A stretch of 64,000 bases of DNA from Corynebacterium sputi DSM 45148 (GTDB taxonomy: Bacteria; Actinomycetota; Actinomycetes; Mycobacteriales; Mycobacteriaceae): NCBI RefSeq assembly GCF_000427865.1, contig NZ_ATYV01000001.1:62001-126000 (forward strand), written 5' to 3'. Of the stretch, positions 16,009 through 24,579 are shown piece after piece. The notes below the pieces were generated by a model, which worked only from the letters and a program-made list of their open reading frames with translations, was not told the DNA's origin and did no database searches. The translations under genes and the position numbers were made by a program. Position 1 is the first letter of the stretch; the number at the start of each line of letters is the position of its first letter.

Positions 16009-18081
16009 ATGCTGCAACAACGGGCCACGGACATCCTGAGCGAACTGACCGGCAATTCCTCAGCCTCATTCCGAGAGGGGCAATTGGAGGCAGTGGAGGG
16101 GCTCGTGGAGAAGCGGGAGCGCGTTCTTGTCGTACAACGCACCGGTTGGGGCAAATCTGCGGTGTATTTCGTTGCCGCGCGCCTGATTCGCGAGGCAGGG
16201 GGCGGGCCGACGCTGATCATTTCGCCACTTCTGGCGCTTATGCGTGACCAGGTCGCAGCAGCAGAGCGTGCCGGGGTGAAGGCCGCAACGATTAACTCCT
16301 CGAATGTCACCGAATGGGACGATGTCGTCGCTGACTTGGAGGCCGGCAGCTTGGACGTATTGCTGATCTCACCGGAGCGCCTGACTAACCCTAAGTTCCG
16401 CCAGAGGGTGCTGGACCGGCTGCTCGGGGGCGTGGGAATGATCGTGGTTGATGAGGCGCATTGTGTTTCTGACTGGGGTCACGATTTCCGCCCGGATTAT
16501 CGCCGCATTGGTGCGTTACTGGATTCGCTTCCCGACGATCTCCCCGTCCTCGCCACCACCGCCACCGCCAACTCGAGGGTGGTGGAGGATGTCTCGGCAC
16601 AACTCGGATCGCACACGACGGTCGTTAGAGGTCCGCTCTCGCGAGATTCGCTCCGCCTCGGTGTGGCACCGGTGTCCTCAGCAGCGCACCGGATTGGTTG
16701 GCTCAGCCAGCACCTTGGAGACTTCACCGGCAGCGGAATTATCTACACGCTGACCGTCTCCGCAGCGGAAGACACCACCCGCGCCCTGCGGGAGGCTGGC
16801 TGGGATGTTGCGTCCTACACAGGTCGTACTGACTCCGAAGACCGCGCCCGGCTAGAGGACGACCTGAAGAACAACCGGCTCAAGGCGCTCGTTGCCACCA
16901 GTGCCTTAGGCATGGGATTCGACAAACCGGACCTGGGGTTCGTTGTCCACCTAGGTGCCCCTAGTTCCGCTGTCGCGTATTACCAGCAGGTCGGCCGCGC
17001 CGGGCGTGCCACTGAATCCGCCGACGTTTTGCTGCTTCCTGGCGAAGAGGACGCGCGGATTTGGGAGTACTTCGCCTCAGCGTCGATGCCGGAGGAGGCC
17101 GACGCGCAGGCAGTGCTGGCAGCGTTGTCTGATGCACAGAGTCCACTATCCGTACCTGCGCTGGAACCGCTGGTGGGGGTCAAGCGCACGAAGCTCGATC
17201 TGCTGCTAAAGACGCTGCAGGTAGAAGGAGCCGTCGACCGGGTTGGCGGTGGATTTATCGGGACTGGCCACCCGTGGGAATATGACGCACCGCGCTACGA
17301 CGCCGTCGCCGCCACCCGCGACCGCGAAGCCCAAGCCATGCTCGACTACGAGGCCGGCCGCATGTGCCGCATGCGGTTCTTGGCCGAGGCACTCGACGAT
17401 CCCACTGCCACTGACTGCGGTCGCTGCGACGTGTGCGCAGGGCAGTGGTGGGACGCAACAGTTGATGAGGATCGGGAGAGCGGAGCTCGGTCCATCCTGT
17501 CCGGCGTCGGAATCCCGATCGATCCCCGTGCGATGTGGCCAACCGGAATGGAGAAGATCGGTGTGCCACTGAAGGGACGCATCCCGAAGAACGAACAGGT
17601 GGCACAGGGTCGGGCCGTCGCGAGGCTCACCGACCTTGGCATGGGGCAGGTGCTCCGCGAGTTCCTTGAGGAAGATCGCCCGATCCCGAAAAACATCGCC
17701 GACTCCTGCGTAACCGTGCTTGCGGAGTGGGACTGGGATGAGCGTCCGGAAGTCGTCGTCGCAATGCCAGCACTTACTCATCCAGGAGCCGTGGTGGACC
17801 TGGCGACCGGCTTGGCACGCATTGGCCGGATGGACTACGCCGGCCAGATCGTGGCGACGCGGGATCTAGGATCCCCAGACGTCAACAGCGCCTTCCGGGT
17901 CCAGAACTTGTTCGGCGCATTGCAGATCGATCCGCAGACTGCGGAGGCTATTTCTGGGCGCCGAGTACTCCTCGTCGACACGGAGGTCGGCTCTAGGTGG
18001 GCGCTGACCGTCGCCGGCCGTGAACTATTGCAGGCCGGAGCTGCCGCAGTGTTGCCGTTTGCATTGGCCCTCAGAGGCTAA
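16009..18081 (+). CDS. recQ: RecQ-family ATP-dependent DNA helicase with PRTase-like C-terminus
   Basis: A 690-residue helicase. Walker A is QRTGWGKS (43-50), the DEAH box is at 148-151, motif VI is QVGRAGR (327-333), and a RecQ zinc site is formed by Cys453, Cys470, Cys473 and Cys476. The usual HRDC domain is not evident. Instead the last ~90 residues (about 600-690) look like a phosphoribosyltransferase fold, with RRVLLVDTEVGSRWALT where a PRPP loop would read VDDxxxTGxT. The key acidic pair and TG are altered, so this domain may bind rather than catalyse. The ATG at 16009 follows a TATGAA hexamer by 6 nt, suggesting a leaderless start. It unwinds DNA in recombination and repair. Confidence 0.9.
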   Translation: MLQQRATDILSELTGNSSASFREGQLEAVEGLVEKRERVLVVQRTGWGKSAVYFVAARLIREAGGGPTLIISPLLALMRDQVAAAERAGVKAATINSSNVTEWDDVVADLEAGSLDVLLISPERLTNPKFRQRVLDRLLGGVGMIVVDEAHCVSDWGHDFRPDYRRIGALLDSLPDDLPVLATTATANSRVVEDVSAQLGSHTTVVRGPLSRDSLRLGVAPVSSAAHRIGWLSQHLGDFTGSGIIYTLTVSAAEDTTRALREAGWDVASYTGRTDSEDRARLEDDLKNNRLKALVATSALGMGFDKPDLGFVVHLGAPSSAVAYYQQVGRAGRATESADVLLLPGEEDARIWEYFASASMPEEADAQAVLAALSDAQSPLSVPALEPLVGVKRTKLDLLLKTLQVEGAVDRVGGGFIGTGHPWEYDAPRYDAVAATRDREAQAMLDYEAGRMCRMRFLAEALDDPTATDCGRCDVCAGQWWDATVDEDRESGARSILSGVGIPIDPRAMWPTGMEKIGVPLKGRIPKNEQVAQGRAVARLTDLGMGQVLREFLEEDRPIPKNIADSCVTVLAEWDWDERPEVVVAMPALTHPGAVVDLATGLARIGRMDYAGQIVATRDLGSPDVNSAFRVQNLFGALQIDPQTAEAISGRRVLLVDTEVGSRWALTVAGRELLQAGAAAVLPFALALRG

Positions 18082-18115
18082 CGCCGGTCGCCAGGGATCT
18101 CGGTAGAGTGAGCTC

Positions 18116-18580
18116 ATGCGTATCGCCATGGCCAATGACCACGCTGGAACCGCCCTGAAGAACGAGATCGCGGAGTGGCTGCGATCTGAAGGACATGAAG
18201 TTATCGACTTCGGAGCCCACGATGAAGAAGCATGCGACCTGCCCGACCACGTGTATCCGGCCTCTGTAGCCGTCGCCAAAGGCGAGGTTGATCGGGGACT
18301 ATTCGTCGACGGCGTGGGCTACGGCTCCGCGATGATCGCGAACAAGGTGCCCGGGGTATTCGCGGCCGTGGCTCAAGACCCGTTCTGCGCGTCGCTCGCT
18401 AGGTCGCACTCTGACACCAACGTCCTCTGCATCGGCGGGAAGATCATCGGCTCCGCCCTGGCGATGGAGGTCGCGAAGGCGTGGATGACAACGGAGTGGC
18501 TCGGTAATTCAGAAGAGAAGTACGCCCGACGCGTCGCGAAGGTCGTTGAGATCGACGAGCGCCACATTCCTCGTCTCTGA
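18116..18580 (+). CDS. RpiB/LacA/LacB-family sugar-phosphate isomerase, variant active site
   Basis: A 154-residue protein of the RpiB fold: Asp8-His9 in NDHAG and the ANKVPGVFAAV segment are conserved. RpiB enzymes use a Cys (or in mycobacterial RpiB a Glu nearby) for proton transfer; here the corresponding loop reads GLFVDGVGYG with Asp65 at the Cys place. It may therefore act on another sugar or sugar-acid phosphate, or not be a ribose-5-phosphate isomerase. TAGAGT lies 6 nt before the ATG, suggesting a leaderless transcript. It is the first gene of a closely spaced run ending at 24085. Confidence 0.8.
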   Translation: MRIAMANDHAGTALKNEIAEWLRSEGHEVIDFGAHDEEACDLPDHVYPASVAVAKGEVDRGLFVDGVGYGSAMIANKVPGVFAAVAQDPFCASLARSHSDTNVLCIGGKIIGSALAMEVAKAWMTTEWLGNSEEKYARRVAKVVEIDERHIPRL

Positions 18581-18599
18581 GCCGGTATGTTTGACCGCC

Positions 18600-19139
18600 G
18601 TGAACAGGATCAGTGTCGTGGGGTGTTCGGGGTCAGGAAAGTCGACGCTCGGCAGGCAGCTCTCGAGCGCTCTAGGTATCCCATTCATTGAGCTCGATGC
18701 CATCCACTGGCAGCCGAATTGGTCTCCACTGCCGAACGACGAATTCCGAGCCCGCGTCACCGACATCACTGACCAGGATCAATGGGTCATCGATGGCAAA
18801 TACTCGAGCAAGATTGGCACCGTCGTGTGGGACCGAGCCGATACCGTTGTTTGGATTGACCTGCCGCGCTGGTTGATCATGTGGCAGCTCATTCGTCGCA
18901 CTTTCCTCCGAGCCCTTGTCTCACGAGAACTGTGGAACGGCAACCGCGAGAACTGGACCGGATTCTTCATCTGGAAGAAAGAAGAGTCAGTGATCTGGTG
19001 GTCGTGGACCTCTTTCCACCGCAATCGGGAAGGATTCACGGCCGCGATGAAAGACCCGAGATTCGCGCACATCACGTTTCATCGGCTGCGTTCGCGAAGC
19101 GCGGTCCGAGAATTCCTTTCGGTAGCCTCCGGGGCATGA
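18600..19139 (+). CDS. P-loop kinase, adenylate-kinase/topology-modulation (FlaR-like) family
   Basis: A 179-residue P-loop protein. Walker A GCSGSGKST lies near residue 8, then the family signature IPFIELDAIHWQPNW and a Trp-rich middle (LWNGNRENWTGFF). Relatives are annotated as topology modulation proteins or small-molecule kinases; their substrates are not established. The start is GTG at 18600 immediately before the nucleotide-binding strand, with TATGTT 8 nt upstream. It begins 19 bases after the isomerase stop and overlaps the next start by ATGA. Confidence 0.75.
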   Translation: MNRISVVGCSGSGKSTLGRQLSSALGIPFIELDAIHWQPNWSPLPNDEFRARVTDITDQDQWVIDGKYSSKIGTVVWDRADTVVWIDLPRWLIMWQLIRRTFLRALVSRELWNGNRENWTGFFIWKKEESVIWWSWTSFHRNREGFTAAMKDPRFAHITFHRLRSRSAVREFLSVASGA

Positions 19140-19708
19140 CCTCGAACCATGAACGCATGCTGGCCGGCGAGCCCTACAACGGCGCAGCTCCTGAACTCGC
19201 GGCGATTCGCAAGCGCGCCGAGCTCCTGACCTGGGAGTTCAACAACTCTCATCCGGATGAGGTGGACCGCCGGGCTGAGATCCGCGACGAACTATTCGGT
19301 GAGGTAGGGGAGAACGTCACCGTCATGCCGCCGTTTCGCTGCGACTATGGCGAGAACATCTCGATCGGCGCTGGTTCGTTTATCAACTATGACGGACTGA
19401 TGCTCGACTGCGGCCGCATTACTCTCGGCGAAGGTGTTCTTCTTGGGCCACGAGTCCAATTGATCACTGCGCTGCACCCGATGGATGACTTCGAGGCTCG
19501 CCGCGAAGGCGTGGAAACGACCAGCCCCGTCACTTTGGGGGACAACGTGTGGGTCGGTACGGGGGCGATTATTTGTCCCGGAGTGACAGTCGGGGAGAAC
19601 TCGATTGTGGGGGCTGGCAGCGTGGTCACTCGGGATGTCCCGCCAGGTGTTTTCGCCGCCGGTAACCCCTGTCGCGTGATCCGCCGCCTCGGTCCAATGG
19701 ACGCGTAA
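19136..19708 (+). CDS. sugar O-acetyltransferase, maltose/galactoside acetyltransferase (Maa/LacA/NodL) type
   Basis: A 190-residue left-handed beta-helix enzyme. The N-terminal Maa domain reads ERMLAGEPYNGAAPELAAIR; hexapeptide repeats follow, with active-site His in TALHPMD and acetyl-CoA contacts in the loop VGTGAIICPGVTVG. It should acetylate a hydroxyl of a sugar or related small molecule in the cytosol. Start overlaps the previous stop (ATGA at 19136-19139). Only 9 bases separate it from the SbnA-like gene, so it may modify a precursor or product of that pathway; that link is inference. Confidence 0.88.
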   Translation: MTSNHERMLAGEPYNGAAPELAAIRKRAELLTWEFNNSHPDEVDRRAEIRDELFGEVGENVTVMPPFRCDYGENISIGAGSFINYDGLMLDCGRITLGEGVLLGPRVQLITALHPMDDFEARREGVETTSPVTLGDNVWVGTGAIICPGVTVGENSIVGAGSVVTRDVPPGVFAAGNPCRVIRRLGPMDA

Positions 19709-19717
19709 CCTGTCGGA

Positions 19718-20710
19718 ATGACCAGCCCACACGCCACCACGCTTTTGGACTCGATCGGTGACACCCCGCTGATCCGGCTTGGGAGATTTCCTGGGGAGCG
19801 TGACGTCCGACTGTTCGCGAAACTGGAGTCCGCCAATCCCAGCGGCAGCGCGAAGGACCGCACCGCACGTGAATTGATCAGGGACGCTGTTGAGCGGGGG
19901 ATTTTGCAGGACGGCTCCACCATCGTGGAATCCAGTTCCGGCAATCTTGGGGTCGCACTGGCACGGGAGGCGGTGTTGGGAGGCTGGGCTTTCCACTGTG
20001 TTGTCGATGGCAGGTCGAACCGCTCGACTGTCGACCACATCGCGGCCCTCGGAGGCACAGTCCACGAAGTCACCGAACCAGACCCGGACACCGGGGATTG
20101 GCTCACCGCTCGGCGGATGAAGGTCGAAGAGCTAAAAGATACGCTTCCCGACGCCGTCTGTCTCGACCAATATTCCAACCTCGCCGCATTCACCGCACAT
20201 GATCTCGGCAGCATGAGCGAGATCGTGGCGCAGCTCGGACATGCGCCGGATTATCTCGTGGTGGCGGTCAGCACGACGGGAACTGTCGGCGGCTGCCTGC
20301 GCCATATTGAACGCAATGACCTGCATACCCAGGTCATCGCTGTGGACTCGGAAGGTTCCGTGTTATTCGGAGGAAAGCGCGGCGAGCGCACGCTGCCAGG
20401 CTTCGGTGCCGGCATGGTCCCATCGCTCTCCGACAACGTTCACCCGCACCACATCCGGCGCGTCTCGGATATTGACTCCGTCATTGGGGCCCGTCAATTG
20501 GCCAGGTCGGAGGCGGTGTTGGCGGGGGCGTCGGGAGGTGCGGTTGTGAGCGTCGTGAAGCAGCTGTGCGAGGAGATCCCGAAGGGATCGGATGTAGTGA
20601 TGATCTTGCACGACAGTGGAATCAACTATCTGCAAACCGTGTACAACGACGACTGGGTACAGCGCACTCTTGGCGTGAGCCCGGAGGAACTGGAGGCGAG
20701 AATCGGATGA
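19718..20710 (+). CDS. SbnA-like PLP-dependent synthase (cysteine synthase family)
   Basis: A 330-residue fold-type II PLP enzyme. The Schiff-base Lys46 is in NPSGSAKDRTA, the substrate loop is ESSSGNLG, and the phosphate loop is STTGTVGG. It follows staphylococcal SbnA rather than CysK in details: CVVD, KVEEL, DQYSN, AVDSEGSVLFG, LPGFGAGMVP and a C-terminal VYNDDW. SbnA joins O-phosphoserine and glutamate to make N-(1-amino-1-carboxyethyl)-glutamate style intermediates on the way to 2,3-diaminopropionate. No SbnB homologue is in the window. Its stop overlaps the start of the next, fused enzyme by ATGA. Confidence 0.85.
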   Translation: MTSPHATTLLDSIGDTPLIRLGRFPGERDVRLFAKLESANPSGSAKDRTARELIRDAVERGILQDGSTIVESSSGNLGVALAREAVLGGWAFHCVVDGRSNRSTVDHIAALGGTVHEVTEPDPDTGDWLTARRMKVEELKDTLPDAVCLDQYSNLAAFTAHDLGSMSEIVAQLGHAPDYLVVAVSTTGTVGGCLRHIERNDLHTQVIAVDSEGSVLFGGKRGERTLPGFGAGMVPSLSDNVHPHHIRRVSDIDSVIGARQLARSEAVLAGASGGAVVSVVKQLCEEIPKGSDVVMILHDSGINYLQTVYNDDWVQRTLGVSPEELEARIG

Positions 20711-23316
20711 AGGTCGCGATCGTCGGAGCAGGTCCGCGAGGGTTGTGGGCAGTGGAGGAGTTAACCTCGGTGGCCCGAGATCGCGGGGTCGGGGTGGACA
20801 TCCATGTGTATGACGCGGAACCAGGACGCGTCTGGAACACGCCGGAGGAGCTGCTGCTGAATGTGCGCTCCTCTGCGATCAGTTCCGGTATCGGCAGTTT
20901 CAATGAGTGGCGCGGATCCGATGATCCCTACCCCTCGCGGTCCTTAGTGGGGCAGTTCCTCGCCGCATCGTGGCAGGCAGTGGAGACGTACCTCCCGCCG
21001 AACTGCACACTGATCTACCACCGGCAGCATCTCACCGAACTGCCCGAAGCCGACGAAATCCTCCTCACCACCGGCCACGAATCAACCTGGCCAGGCGAAC
21101 TCTCTGCGCGTAAACCCTACGAGGACCTTTCCGATATCGGCCCTGATGACGTGGTGCTGGTGCGTGGGGCGGCACTTACCTTCATCGACGTGACCAGGAT
21201 GATTTCCCCGCGACGGATCGTTCCGGTGAGCAGGTCTGGGCGATTCATGGAGGTCAAACCCCTCACCGCTGGTGTCGACATCGCTGACATCGTCGCGTCT
21301 GGTCAAAAGGCGATTTGCGCCTCGTCGGACATCGATGAGTTCCGCACCGCTCTTGCCGAAGCATCCGAGCAGATACTGAAGCGCGCCGGCGGCACTGGCG
21401 ACGTCGCGGCAGTGCTTGACGGCACCGACTTCGCCGGTGACCCGGCCGCCGAACTGCGTTTGTCCCATCAGGTCGCTACTGGCGAGGCCCCGATGTCTGC
21501 TGCCTGTGCAGTCGGAATCGCGTGGCGTGAGCTCTACCCAGCGGTTATCGACCGTGCCTCCTATGAAGGCCGCGATAGCCTCGAGGGTTTCGGCGATCTC
21601 ACCCGCACCCTCGAGCGCGTCGGGTTTGGTCCGCCCCCGGAAAGTACCGCTGACCTACTAGAGCTCATCGACTCCGGCGTGGTGGATGCCTCCTATATGG
21701 GCCGCGGCAATGAGGACATCCACGCATTAGGCGATGACATCGGCGCAACCGTCATCATTGATGCTGTGCTGCCGCCGCCGGGAGTGGTGCCGGGTTCGCT
21801 CTGCGCTTCTCTCGACAAGGCCCGGATCCGCCCGGGCACAACTGGTCTGGATGTGGAGCGCGATGGCACCGTCGTCGGCTACACCAATGTCGCCGCGATC
21901 GGCCGCATGACCGAAGGCGTGGTCCTTGGCAATGACTCCCTCAATCGCTCCCTCCACGCCATCGTCCCGGCGTGGGCTCGTCGGGTCATCGCGCCTACCG
22001 CCGTGCATGGCATTCCGCCGCTGACCGCTCGTGTGGAGCCGTGGGCTCAAGATCTGCTTCACGACGTCCTTTCCACACGCACCCTCCTCGACACCCACGC
22101 CAGCCCCGTCAATGTCCTGAACTCCGGTCCCATGAAGGCAAATATCCAGGAGTTGGTGGATGAGGGTGAGGATATGGGCGTCGAGACCCGTATTTTCTTC
22201 GCTCGCAAGGCGAACAAAGCGCTGACCTTCGTGGATACGGTGCGGGATCTCGGGCACGGAGTGGATGTCGCCAGTGAACGTGAGCTCGCCCAAGTGCTGG
22301 GGCGGGGAGTGCCCGGCGACCGGATCATCCTCTCAGCGGCGGTGAAAACTGATGCGCTGTTGACCCTTGCCATCGAAAACGACGTCACTATCTCTGGCGA
22401 CAGTCGCGCCGAAGTGGAGCGTATTTCTGCGCGGGCACAGGAACTTGGGATCACTGCACATGTTGCCCCGAGACTGGCTCCTGATCCTGCGGCGATGCCG
22501 CCGACTCGCTTTGGCGAGCGCTCCGATACCTGGGCCAACTTCTTGTCGGGGGAGACCCCTGGTGTGGAGATCGTCGGGCTGCACGTGCACCTGCATGGAT
22601 ACGCAGCGGCGGATCGTTCGGCCGCATTGCGCGAGTGCCTGGACTTGGTAGACCGACTCGACCACGATCTCACCTTCATCGATCTGGGCGGAGGTGTGCC
22701 GATGAGCTATCTCGACGACACGTCAGAGTGGGAAAACTACCACCACGCGCGCACCGCAATGGTCGAAGGCTACGCACCGCCATTCACTTGGAAGTCCGAC
22801 CCGCTGACCACCACGTATCCCTATCACCAGTCACCGACGCGTGGGCCCTGGCTTCGTGAAGTCCTCGGCGACGGCATCGCCGAAGAGATGACTCGACGCG
22901 GACTGCGACTGCATCTGGAACCTGGACGCTCGCTCCTGGATGGCTGCGGATTGATCCTTGCCACCGTCGCCTTCGTGAAGGAGCGCAGCGATGGCGTGCC
23001 ACTGGTGGGACTGGAAATGAACCGCACCCAGTGCCGAACCACCTCAGATGATTACCTGGTCGACCCCATCCTCGTGAAGAACACCCCACCGAGCGAGGAG
23101 ATCGAAGCATTCTTGGTCGGCGCGTACTGCATCGAGGACGAGGTCATCCTGCGTCGCCGAATTCGCTTCCCGGACGGTATCGCCCCCGGTGATGTCATCG
23201 GTATTCCCAACACTGCCGGCTACTTCATGCACATCCTGGAAAGCGCCTCCCACCAGATCCCGCTGGCAAAAAATGTGGTCTACCCAGAGATGGAACTTGA
23301 CCTCATCGATCGGTAG
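20707..23316 (+). CDS. fusion: FAD/NAD(P)-binding domain plus PLP-dependent (ornithine/DAP-type) decarboxylase
   Basis: An 869-residue two-part protein. Residues 1 to about 450 are a dinucleotide-binding domain: GAGPRG at 7-12, then YDAEPGRVWNT and LLLNVRS, as in the FAD-NAD(P)-binding family PF13454. Residues about 465-869 are an alanine-racemase-fold decarboxylase: PLP Lys501 in FARKANK, HVHLHGY, DLGGG from residue 659, EPGRS from 738 and Cys808 in YCIEDEVI, which completes the active site. The C-terminal part resembles SbnH and the Y4yA group. Coupled by ATGA to the SbnA-like gene, it probably processes that enzyme's product by oxidation or reduction and decarboxylation. The reaction is inferred. 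Confidence 0.85.
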   Translation: MKVAIVGAGPRGLWAVEELTSVARDRGVGVDIHVYDAEPGRVWNTPEELLLNVRSSAISSGIGSFNEWRGSDDPYPSRSLVGQFLAASWQAVETYLPPNCTLIYHRQHLTELPEADEILLTTGHESTWPGELSARKPYEDLSDIGPDDVVLVRGAALTFIDVTRMISPRRIVPVSRSGRFMEVKPLTAGVDIADIVASGQKAICASSDIDEFRTALAEASEQILKRAGGTGDVAAVLDGTDFAGDPAAELRLSHQVATGEAPMSAACAVGIAWRELYPAVIDRASYEGRDSLEGFGDLTRTLERVGFGPPPESTADLLELIDSGVVDASYMGRGNEDIHALGDDIGATVIIDAVLPPPGVVPGSLCASLDKARIRPGTTGLDVERDGTVVGYTNVAAIGRMTEGVVLGNDSLNRSLHAIVPAWARRVIAPTAVHGIPPLTARVEPWAQDLLHDVLSTRTLLDTHASPVNVLNSGPMKANIQELVDEGEDMGVETRIFFARKANKALTFVDTVRDLGHGVDVASERELAQVLGRGVPGDRIILSAAVKTDALLTLAIENDVTISGDSRAEVERISARAQELGITAHVAPRLAPDPAAMPPTRFGERSDTWANFLSGETPGVEIVGLHVHLHGYAAADRSAALRECLDLVDRLDHDLTFIDLGGGVPMSYLDDTSEWENYHHARTAMVEGYAPPFTWKSDPLTTTYPYHQSPTRGPWLREVLGDGIAEEMTRRGLRLHLEPGRSLLDGCGLILATVAFVKERSDGVPLVGLEMNRTQCRTTSDDYLVDPILVKNTPPSEEIEAFLVGAYCIEDEVILRRRIRFPDGIAPGDVIGIPNTAGYFMHILESASHQIPLAKNVVYPEMELDLIDR

Positions 23317-23371
23317 ATAAGCAGTGCCGTATGTTCGGCAGAGGTTGTCATCGTGGGAAGAGGAGCGGGAA

Positions 23372-24085
23372 GTGTCAGATCAGGTGCAGGAACTCATCGC
23401 CGAGCTGGAAGCGGCCGACAGGGCTCTGACCGAGGTTCATCTCCGGGACATCACTCCCTCGGCGCCGGAGCCTGTTGACTTTGAGGCGATCTCCGCGCGA
23501 AAGCGCGCCGCGGCCCTGGCAGGTATTCAAGGATTCCGTCCGCTGGCACGTCGAAAAGCGTTGCAGCAGGCAGATGTCGAGGCCATCGAGGAAGCCGCGA
23601 AGCTCAACCGCGAGAACTCCCGGCACAACCCGCTCGCTGAGCTTGGATTCCAGTGTGTGTCGGTCGATGACTCCGTAGCCACCATCATCGGCACCTTCGG
23701 CTCCCCGGACATCGTTCCCGAGCGCGTGAAGTCCACCACTCCCGCTGGCAAGACGACTACCAAAAAGCGCACCAAGACCGAACGCAATGCCGTCTACGTC
23801 GAGGCGCTCGGTTCGGTGGTTTTGGCTGCTGTGAAGATCACTTTCGCGTCGGTTCCGGCCGCGGACCGTGTCCGCGTCGCGGTGGTCAACGACAATTCGC
23901 TTCCCGACGCCCTCTTCACCGCCACCTTCCCCCGCTCCTTCTTCACTGACATTGATTGGGCCTCGATCGAGCCCGGTGAGGAGATCCTCTTCGCCGATGA
24001 CGCTCAGTTGCAGCGAAAAGGCGTAGCCCAAGAAGTCGTGCCGGTCCCGATCGAGGATGAGGCGCTTAGTCAGGCACTCGCCTAA
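23372..24085 (+). CDS. hypothetical protein at the end of the SbnA-like gene run
   Basis: A 237-residue soluble protein without recognised domains. The N-terminal half is helical and charged; a Lys/Thr-rich linker (TTPAGKTTTKKRTKTER, about 127-143) leads to a beta-rich C-terminal domain with VRVAVVNDNSLPDALF and a possible partner surface. GTG at 23372 is chosen over an earlier in-frame start because AGAGGAGCGGGAA precedes it. It lies 55 bases after the fusion gene, on the same strand, and overlaps the convergent regulator gene by 20 bases. Confidence 0.65.
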   Translation: MSDQVQELIAELEAADRALTEVHLRDITPSAPEPVDFEAISARKRAAALAGIQGFRPLARRKALQQADVEAIEEAAKLNRENSRHNPLAELGFQCVSVDDSVATIIGTFGSPDIVPERVKSTTPAGKTTTKKRTKTERNAVYVEALGSVVLAAVKITFASVPAADRVRVAVVNDNSLPDALFTATFPRSFFTDIDWASIEPGEEILFADDAQLQRKGVAQEVVPVPIEDEALSQALA

Positions 24086-24272
24086 GGACATCGCCGGGTT
24101 GGCAGTCGAGCACCCGGCAGATCGCGTCGAGAGTAGTGAACCGGACGGCCTTTGCTCGGCCGTTCTTGAGAACCGCGACATTGGCCGGTGAGATTCCAAT
24201 GGCGTCGGCGAAGTCTCCGACGCTCATTTTCCGCTGCGCCAGCATCACGTCGATGTCGACAATGATCGCCAT
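24066..24272 (-). CDS. small XRE-family transcriptional regulator (YozG type)
   Basis: A 68-residue protein made up almost entirely of one Cro/C1-type helix-turn-helix: VGDFADAIGISPANVAVLKNGRAKAVRFTTL, with the CQPGDVL ending typical of the YozG group. Such regulators usually sit beside a DUF2975-like membrane protein, and here the preceding gene (24273-24530) encodes a small membrane protein. Its ATG directly follows that gene's TAG, with GAGGTGG as ribosome-binding site, so they are co-translated. Target genes are unknown; it may act on its own operon. Confidence 0.88.
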   Translation of the reverse strand: MAIIVDIDVMLAQRKMSVGDFADAIGISPANVAVLKNGRAKAVRFTTLDAICRVLDCQPGDVLRRVPD

Positions 24273-24530
24273 CTAAACCACCTCGGAGAGCTCGGTCCGG
24301 TACCCGGTGGCAGTGCGCAGCAGCCCCGACATGACTGCCATGAGCAAGGCGAAGGCGATGCCGATGAGCAGGACGCCTCCGCCCATAAGAATTGCCCCCG
24401 GAGCATCGTCGGTCTGGCCGACGACAGCCAGCATTGACGCCACGAGCACACTGGCGATGAGGACTGCAGCGGACAGGATGCGGACCCAGCGAAATGCCCC
24501 GATGTCGAAAATCTCGTCTCGGCGGACCAT
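24273..24530 (-). CDS. small membrane protein paired with the XRE regulator (DUF2975-like role)
   Basis: An 85-residue protein with two strong membrane helices (about residues 17-40 and 47-70). DUF2975 proteins that pair with YozG regulators are usually about twice as long, so this is a short or divergent version. The ATG at 24530 follows GGAAG by 9 nt; a TTG three codons upstream is also possible. The pair may form a membrane-linked sensor and repressor, by analogy. Confidence 0.6.
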   Translation of the reverse strand: MVRRDEIFDIGAFRWVRILSAAVLIASVLVASMLAVVGQTDDAPGAILMGGGVLLIGIAFALLMAVMSGLLRTATGYRTELSEVV

Positions 24531-24579
24531 GGAGAGCAACTTCCAGATCGCGAAAATATCGCTCGAAATCTATCGAAAG

